Positions 53,050-57,959 of a DNA stretch of 57,959 bases are shown here, in pieces. The stretch is from Tessaracoccus antarcticus (lineage in GTDB: Bacteria > Actinomycetota > Actinomycetes > Propionibacteriales > Propionibacteriaceae). The stretch is from contig NZ_REFW01000008.1 in NCBI RefSeq assembly GCF_003688855.1, forward strand, positions 1-57,959. The letters run 5' to 3'. Numbering within the stretch: the first letter of the stretch is position 1; every line of letters starts with the position of its first letter. The translations under genes were made by a program, and so were the position numbers. The notes beneath the pieces were generated by a model that saw nothing but the letters and a program-made list of their open reading frames with translations, was not told where the DNA came from and did no database searches.

Positions 53050-54108
53050 TTACCCGTTGCTGTGCGTGTCGTTGGGGGCATGCTCCAGTGCTGTGTGGGC
53101 TGCGTCTGCGAGTTGGGCTTCGTCGGGCAGGAGTTCTTGGATAGTCGCTGGGAGGGTGTCGTAGGTGTAATCGGCCACGGCCAGCGGCTGGGTGGTGCTG
53201 GCGAGGGAGTAGCGCACGACGCTGTCGTTGCGGCCGCTACACAGCAGGATCCCGACGGTGGGGAGGTGGCGGTCGTGGTCGCGGAGGTTGGCATCGACCC
53301 AGCTGACGTAGAAGCCGAGTTTGCCGAGGTGTTCGGGAGCGAAGTTGCCGATTTTGAGTTCGACGACGACGAAGCGTGATTGTGCCCAGTTGAAGAACAG
53401 CAGGTCGATATAGAAGTCGTCGCCCTCGACGGTGAAGTGGTACTGCCGTCCTACGAAGGCGAACCCGTGGCCGAGTTCGAGGAGGAAGTCTTGCAGGCGT
53501 GTCATCAGGGCCTGCTCGAGGTCGCGCTCAGCTGCCGGTTGGGTGAGGTCGAGGAAGTCCAGGACGTAGGGGTCGCGGGTCAGTTGTTGGGCGAGTTCAG
53601 AATCGGCTGCCGGGAGCTGGGTTGGGAAGTTCGACGGTGCCGCACCGGTGCGGGTGTGGAGGCGGTTCATGATCTGGTTGAGCAAGACGTTGCGTGTCCA
53701 GCCGTACTCAACGGCCGCGGCGGCGTACCAGTCCCGTTGCTGCAGATCGTCGAGTTTATCGAGCAACACCATGATGTGGCCCCACGGCAGTTTGGCAGCA
53801 CTGCGCTGCCAAACCTCGCTGGATCCTGCGTTCGCGAACGTGCGCATGTATCGCAGATTGCGGGGACTGAAACCGCGAGTGCCGGGAAATGCGTCCTGCA
53901 AGTCTTGTGAGAGCCGGTTGATCACGGAGGTTCCATAGGCTTCGGTCTCCAGACGCTCCTGAATTGACATCCCAATCCGCCAGTACATCTCCACTAGTTC
54001 AGTGTTGATCCGGCGCTGCGCCTGCCACCGCGACCGGGCGACGGTGGTCTTGAGCTCCTCAAGGAGCTCTGCGTACCCCTGAGGCAGCGGCGACACCTGA
54101 TCACTCAC
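53050..54108 (-). CDS. DUF1016 (YhcG-type) PDDEXK nuclease family protein
   Basis: 352 residues. N-terminal DUF1016_N helical domain (YWRIGMSIQER; FSPRNLRYMRTFANA; LPWGHIMVLLDKL) and a C-terminal PDDEXK nuclease-like fold with the active-site pattern in YHFTVEGDDFYIDLLFFN and FVVVELKIGNF (Asp ... Glu-x-Lys). Full length for the family. Such genes often travel with mobile elements and restriction loci; function in defence or recombination is inferred. Confidence 0.92.
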   Translation of the reverse strand: MSDQVSPLPQGYAELLEELKTTVARSRWQAQRRINTELVEMYWRIGMSIQERLETEAYGTSVINRLSQDLQDAFPGTRGFSPRNLRYMRTFANAGSSEVWQRSAAKLPWGHIMVLLDKLDDLQQRDWYAAAAVEYGWTRNVLLNQIMNRLHTRTGAAPSNFPTQLPAADSELAQQLTRDPYVLDFLDLTQPAAERDLEQALMTRLQDFLLELGHGFAFVGRQYHFTVEGDDFYIDLLFFNWAQSRFVVVELKIGNFAPEHLGKLGFYVSWVDANLRDHDRHLPTVGILLCSGRNDSVVRYSLASTTQPLAVADYTYDTLPATIQELLPDEAQLADAAHTALEHAPNDTHSNG

Positions 54109-54506
54109 GACAACCTCCTCATGGGGCTCGGATGGGTTGCGTTGCGCGTGGCCATGGTCCCGAGTTTGTCAGAGATCACCCAGCTACCCGGCCAAGAACT
54201 CCTGAGCGTGTCCTCAGCCGCAAACGGGATACCTTCAGACGGGGAATCAGCTGAAGGCCTGGTCGTAGCCTCAAATGTCTCGTATCCATGTCTCGGACGT
54301 TCCCATGCTGATCCGGGTGCCCTGCGTTGGTTACGAGACAGGTGGAGGAGGTGTCACAGGTTCCTGAGCTCAGCTTCGAAGAGTCCGTAAACCATTCACC
54401 CGCCGATTTGTACAACGACTCCTCCATCGGCATCGGCCTCAGAGAGGAAAAACACATCGAACTCACTGCCTCCCAAGCGACATGTGGCATCGTCACCCGC
54501 GCGGGT
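54109..54506. other. Gene-poor stretch with repeat copy D
   Basis: About 400 bp between the DUF1016 gene and the small lipoprotein gene. Contains repeat copy D. Both strands show short open frames without family resemblance; part of 54345-54506 may be a frameshifted extension of the lipoprotein. Confidence 0.4.
54264..54342. repeat. Dispersed repeat, copy D (inverted fragments)
   Basis: On the minus strand 54290-54264 reads CATGGATACGAGACATTTGA, close to CATGGGATACGAGGCACTTA of copy B. On the plus strand 54330-54342 reads GGTTACGAGACAG as in copy B. The two halves point in opposite directions, as after an inversion or as facing ends of a lost element. Confidence 0.5.
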
Positions 54507-54773
54507 TCACACCTGCCCGACAGCGCTGACATGAGGTCCGCCCACGAAATCTACAGCGTGAGAGTGGCGCAGAGGTGACCCGGATTCACAATCCGGTGTG
54601 CTGAGGTAGTCAACCTTGCCTGGGGTCACCTGAAATACGTCGACGATTGCGGCGTTCATTCTCGATTGCCCGGCAGCAGAACAACCCGCGTCCTGGATGC
54701 ACCCGGTCAGGGAGGCCCCTGAGATGACGACCGCCACCCCGGCTGCTAAACCATGCCGCAGTTGTTTGCGCAT
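54507..54773 (-). CDS. Small lipoprotein, possibly truncated
   Basis: 88 residues. Signal with lipobox LTGC (Cys about 25), then QDAGCSAAGQSRMNAAIVDV and a short C-terminal part ending AVGQV. Such a short mature part is unusual; the other minus-strand frame continues with protein-like residues (VTMPHVAWEAV), so a frameshift near 54530 may have cut it. GCAGG lies before the start. Confidence 0.55.
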   Translation of the reverse strand: MRKQLRHGLAAGVAVVISGASLTGCIQDAGCSAAGQSRMNAAIVDVFQVTPGKVDYLSTPDCESGSPLRHSHAVDFVGGPHVSAVGQV

Positions 54774-55048
54774 GTGAACCTGCCTTGATTAAATGACCGC
54801 TTCTCCGACTTCCCAAAGTTCAGCACGTGAAATTACACGCCGGGGGCGTACTTCACTACCCGATGGCCAGCAACAGCGGTAATGAAGGCTGAGGTGGCCC
54901 GCAGTCGCCCGCGGCCTCCGCGATAGAGAGAGCTGCCTCAGAATGCCACTGATCCGCGGCGGCCTCCAACTATGACCCCACACTCAGGTCCGAAGAGCCC
55001 AGAATCGGCGCTTCCGTAGGCGAACATCGAGCACCAACCCCGCATTCG

Positions 55049-55699
55049 CTAATTCTCGGAGATCGTCTGCTCTGGGTAGTTAAGTCTCAAGCACTGGTAT
55101 CCCTTGGCAATGGCAGCCCAGAGCCGTTGTTGGCCCTCTAGATCCCACTTCGCGTGAGGAAACCACTTCCACACGCCAGTGGGACGAGAAGACACCTGCC
55201 ATCCCGATGCGATGAGCCATTCCGCTTGGGCGGGGTCATCGACGCTGCCCGCATTGGTGAGGCGGGCACGTGCGGTCTCACCGTCCGTGGTAGAGATTGT
55301 GACCCACCAGAGTTCGCCCGGGGTGAGTCCTTCACCGACGGGGACCTGCACCGCGTCTTGCCAGTCGACGGCGCCCCATCGCGACTCGTGGCTGAGCCGG
55401 GTGGCGTCGCTGATCGGTTCGCACTCCATGATCGCGACAAGCGCAGGGGCGGGAATAGGCTCCACCTCGACGTCGGGGTCACCGCGGACTGATTCCTGGA
55501 CACTTGGTATGTCAATGGGGGACACCGAATCGTCCGTCGGAGATTTCGTGGGTGACGGTGTCTGACTGATCGCGCTGGAAGCAACAACACTGGGTGCGGG
55601 CCCGGGGACTGGTTCAAATACGGCGCAAGCTGGCAATACCAGCAAACTCAGCAGACCAATCCCAGCGATTGTGCGCACGGTGCTCCTCTTGCTTGCCAT
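55049..55699 (-). CDS. Secreted lipoprotein, unknown
   Basis: 216 residues from ATG 55699 (an upstream in-frame start precedes a poor signal). Signal ends VLPAC (Cys about 24), then a Pro/Ser/Thr linker (about 30-75) and a domain of about 140 residues with Trp-rich patterns (AVDWQDAVQVPVGEGLTPGE; WWVTISTTDGETARA). Not recognised. 58 bp from the membrane protein gene upstream, possibly an operon. Confidence 0.8.
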   Translation of the reverse strand: MASKRSTVRTIAGIGLLSLLVLPACAVFEPVPGPAPSVVASSAISQTPSPTKSPTDDSVSPIDIPSVQESVRGDPDVEVEPIPAPALVAIMECEPISDATRLSHESRWGAVDWQDAVQVPVGEGLTPGELWWVTISTTDGETARARLTNAGSVDDPAQAEWLIASGWQVSSRPTGVWKWFPHAKWDLEGQQRLWAAIAKGYQCLRLNYPEQTISEN

Positions 55700-55757
55700 C
55701 CAACCAAACCCCAATTGTACCGGTCCCCGGCGGCAAGCAGGGCTCACCGGGTTGACC

Positions 55758-56219
55758 CTACGTGGGAAATGGGGAGTTCGACCGACAGCGACGAATAATG
55801 ATCCAGGCCATTCCGGCCAAGCAGAGCAGGGTCATCAGTATCAGCGCCGCAATCGCGGGGTTCACCCAGGCCGGTACCAGGTCGTAGTATGCGTTACATT
55901 TCCCGGTGATTGGATACAGGCGTGCGTAGTCGTCGCGGTGTGTCTCGTAGTAGAGCTCGTCAAACAGCCAGCCACGGCGGCCACAGAAGGCATCGTATGT
56001 TTCGAAACCAACCGATGGTCGTGCCGAAGCACCTGCAATCCAGAACGCCACCCCAAGGTACGCCGACACGCAGACGCAGCGAAAAAACCACACTCCTCTT
56101 TTCCAGTTCTGGATCATGACGTCTCTCACGGAAAGCACGACGCCGATTGCAGGCAGCGCGAAAGCGACCAGGACACGCATCGTGACAAACAATAGAGTGG
56201 CTAGATCTTCCATCATCAC
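55758..56219 (-). CDS. Small membrane protein, unknown
   Basis: 153 residues with three membrane segments (about 8-28, 45-62, 120-142) and an extracytoplasmic loop rich in aromatic and acidic residues (about 65-118), including DAFCGRRGWLFDELYYETHR with two Cys in the loop. No family recognised. The first of three Met codons is taken as start; all lie together. Confidence 0.65.
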   Translation of the reverse strand: MMMEDLATLLFVTMRVLVAFALPAIGVVLSVRDVMIQNWKRGVWFFRCVCVSAYLGVAFWIAGASARPSVGFETYDAFCGRRGWLFDELYYETHRDDYARLYPITGKCNAYYDLVPAWVNPAIAALILMTLLCLAGMAWIIIRRCRSNSPFPT

Positions 56220-56533
56220 TACAATCTCTCCGAACGTCCAAGGAACTCGTCCTGCCCAGCCACCGATAGGTACGACTTCTTAGGCGCCACCACGCTCATA
56301 AGAGCCTGCCCGATGAAGTCCGCGGAGCCGAAGTCACGCTCCGACGTTAGTCGCCCATGTCCCGTTCGGTTGGCACCCGACGATCTTGGAGGTGCTGGCG
56401 CCGCGCTACCGGGTGTCGGCCATGCAAGTGGATCTGGCGCCACGATCTCAGAACAGCAGCCCCGGTGCGGGGCAAGATGTCACGTGACGCGATCACGTGT
56501 AGGTGTCACCGGGATTGCTTTTGGGTCTACCCG
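56220..56533. other. Junction region before the recombinase gene
   Basis: About 315 bp. A minus-strand frame ending at 56219 (GRLTSERDFGSADFIGQALM onward) looks like the C-terminal tail of a lost protein, but has no start nearby. Nothing else supported. Confidence 0.35.
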
Positions 56534-57145
56534 TCAAGTGGTGGGGCTCTGCTGCTGGTCGACGGTTTGAGCGGCTGCCGCGCTTTGATGGCGGTACAGG
56601 GTGGCGCGTGACCATCCGACTAGCTCGGCTGCCTGGGTTGCGGTCTTGCCTTTGGCACGGGCCCCGGTGGCCATCTCAAGTTTCTCGGCGATGACGTCGG
56701 CTCGGACGGGGGGCCGGCCGAACCGGGTGCCGGAGGCTTTCGCTGCGGCGATGCCAGCATTGACCCGCTCGACGATGAGCTCGCGTTCGTACTCGGCCAG
56801 GGTGGCGAGCATGTTGAGCATCAACCGGCCGCTGGTGGTGGCGGGGTCGATCCCGTCTTGGACGGAGCGAACAGCGATTCCGGATTCGGTGAGGAGGTTG
56901 ACGGTGTTCAACACATCGATCAGTGATCGACCCAAACGGTCGACCCGCCACACCACCACCGTGTCTCCGGGTGTGGCGTAGTCCAGGAGTCGGCGCATCC
57001 CCGGTCGTTGTGCTGCGGTCTTGCTGCCGGAGGTGACATCTGAGAACACGTCCCTGCTTTCGACGCCGGCACTGGCCAGTGCGTCGAGTTGCAGCTGCGC
57101 ATCTTGGCTGGCGGTGCTGATCCGGGCGTATCCCAAAAGTCTCAC
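56534..57145 (-). CDS. Serine recombinase (resolvase/invertase family)
   Basis: 203 residues from GTG 57145. N-terminal resolvase domain with catalytic Ser 10 in YARISTASQ, VVWRVDRLGRSLIDV and MLNMLATLAEYERELIVERV; C-terminal helix-turn-helix TATQAAELVGWSRATLYRHQ. Size and layout of Tn3-type resolvases or DNA invertases. Near an IS3 gene, with no crossover site recognised. Likely accessory function of a transposon or plasmid (dimer resolution). Confidence 0.93.
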   Translation of the reverse strand: MRLLGYARISTASQDAQLQLDALASAGVESRDVFSDVTSGSKTAAQRPGMRRLLDYATPGDTVVVWRVDRLGRSLIDVLNTVNLLTESGIAVRSVQDGIDPATTSGRLMLNMLATLAEYERELIVERVNAGIAAAKASGTRFGRPPVRADVIAEKLEMATGARAKGKTATQAAELVGWSRATLYRHQSAAAAQTVDQQQSPTT

Positions 57146-57186
57146 AACGACAGTTTGAATCGCACTGGGTTTGCTGGAGACCCGGA

Positions 57187-57959
57187 CTATTTGATTCCGG
57201 CCAGCTGGTTGCTGGTGGTTTCGTCAGCATAGATCGTGTTCTCGTGCTCGACAGGTGGGACGTCTCCGAGGTAGCCGTGGAGACGCTCGTGGTTGTGCCA
57301 GTACACCCACGTCAGGGTCCCCAGCTCTACTTCCTCGACCGTTTTCCACGGGCCCTTGTGGGTGGGTCCGTAGATGAGTTCGGCCTTGTAGTAGCCATTC
57401 ACCGTCTCCGCGAGGGCATTATCGAAGCTATCCCCGACGGTTCCAATTGACGGGGTGGCCCCGATTTCGGCGAGTCGTTCGCCGTAGCGGATAGATGTAA
57501 ATTGCGACCCCGCGTCGCTGTGACACCGCAACCCGTCGTGTTTCCGGCCTCGGGACCAGCGGGCCATCTCGATGGCATCGAGCACCATCGGGGTCCGCAT
57601 GTTCGAGGCAACACGCCACCCCACGATCATCCGGGAGTAGGCATCCGTGATGAAACACACGTACGCCACCCCGGCCCAGGTCGGCACGTAGGTCAGGTCC
57701 GTGACCCACAACTGGTTCGGGCCGGCAGCGGTGAAGTCCCTCTTCACCAAGTCCGGATGCCGCACCGATGCCGGGTCTGACTTCGTGGTCCTGACCCGCC
57801 TGGACCGGGAGGCGCCGTGGATGCCGGCCACGCGCATCAGCCGGGCCACTTGGTCGCGGCCAACTTCCAGCCCGGCTCGTTGGGCGGCCTTCCACAGTTT
57901 CCGGGCTCCGTAGACCTGAAAGTTGTGTTCCCACAACACCACCAACTGCGGCACCAACA
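57187..57959 (-). CDS. IS3-family transposase OrfB, cut by the window edge
   Basis: At least 256 residues, open to the right edge, so its start lies outside. HTH_21 (VYGARKLWKAAQRAGLEVGR) and rve domain with the DDE residues: PNQLWVTDLTYVPTW, CHSDAGSQFTS, and FDNALAETVNGYYKAEL. Different from the IS3 element at 41236. Window boundary inside an IS gene is typical of contig ends at repeats. Confidence 0.92.
   Translation of the reverse strand, partial: LVPQLVVLWEHNFQVYGARKLWKAAQRAGLEVGRDQVARLMRVAGIHGASRSRRVRTTKSDPASVRHPDLVKRDFTAAGPNQLWVTDLTYVPTWAGVAYVCFITDAYSRMIVGWRVASNMRTPMVLDAIEMARWSRGRKHDGLRCHSDAGSQFTSIRYGERLAEIGATPSIGTVGDSFDNALAETVNGYYKAELIYGPTHKGPWKTVEEVELGTLTWVYWHNHERLHGYLGDVPPVEHENTIYADETTSNQLAGIK

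Noticed and set aside
1..57959. CRISPR array, rRNA, tRNA or replication origin
   Set aside because: No regularly spaced repeats, no cloverleaf and no iteron cluster or Rep gene were seen on reading both strands.

Overview
The window is high-GC DNA with GTG/TTG starts, dense ATGA-overlapping operons, lipoprotein-rich genes and actinobacterial gene families (Tad pilus with a LysM/BTAD protein, MobF relaxase-helicase-primase fusion, NmtR-like ArsR sensor, DtxR/IdeR-type iron box). It looks like accessory DNA of an actinobacterium, plausibly Propionibacteriaceae-like, either a plasmid or an integrated conjugative island. The host and replicon type are inferences; no replication gene, tRNA, rRNA or CRISPR array was seen.

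Layout. (1) 1-8607: distal part of a Tad (type IVc) pilus operon: 3' end of the TadA/CpaF ATPase, TadB, TadC, Flp-type pilin, TadE/TadG-like pseudopilins, a lipoprotein, a PKD-like secreted protein and a large membrane protein joining two LysM domains to a C-terminal BTAD domain. (2) 8987-24568: metal and redox island: CopB-type copper ATPase, SHOCT protein and multicopper oxidase around a CsoR-type palindrome; DUF2127 and ChrB-like proteins; two MFS exporters and an NmtR-like ArsR sensor; an EfeU iron permease with a cupredoxin lipoprotein under an iron box; a VKOR plus DsbA-like oxidative-folding pair flanking a decayed histidine kinase; a two-component system followed by DUF305 and CueP lipoproteins. 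A tandem CTTCACC motif with 11-bp spacing occurs upstream of copB, upstream of the response-regulator gene and upstream of DUF305-cueP, which suggests one copper regulon. (3) 24768-35328: two further two-component systems, one split around an ABC exporter (FtsX permease, two ATPases, lipoprotein) and one downstream of a COG4705-like membrane protein with four internal repeats. (4) 35558-41197: conjugation: a small amber-interrupted reading frame and a 1790-residue MobF relaxase/helicase/primase.

(5) 41236-45414: a three-level nest of insertion sequences: an IS3-family element split by an IS30-family element (TTGA duplication), itself split by an IS110-family element. Removing exactly 1466 bp restores a 464-codon IS30 transposase. 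The non-coding end of the IS110 element can be read as a bridge RNA whose target guides match both sides of the IS30 insertion site and whose donor guides match the element's own ends. This is the strongest non-protein signal in the window. (6) 45594-57959: small accessory genes: two small proteins behind a hairpin leader, HxlR regulator with a VOC protein, S51 peptidase, a MerR-SulP cassette bounded by 104-bp imperfect direct repeats, secreted lipoproteins, a DUF1016 (YhcG-type) nuclease, a serine recombinase and an IS3 transposase running off the right edge.

Common theme: the island combines copper efflux, periplasmic copper oxidation and binding, disulfide formation and envelope-stress signalling, that is, envelope-located metal and redox defence carried on mobile DNA.
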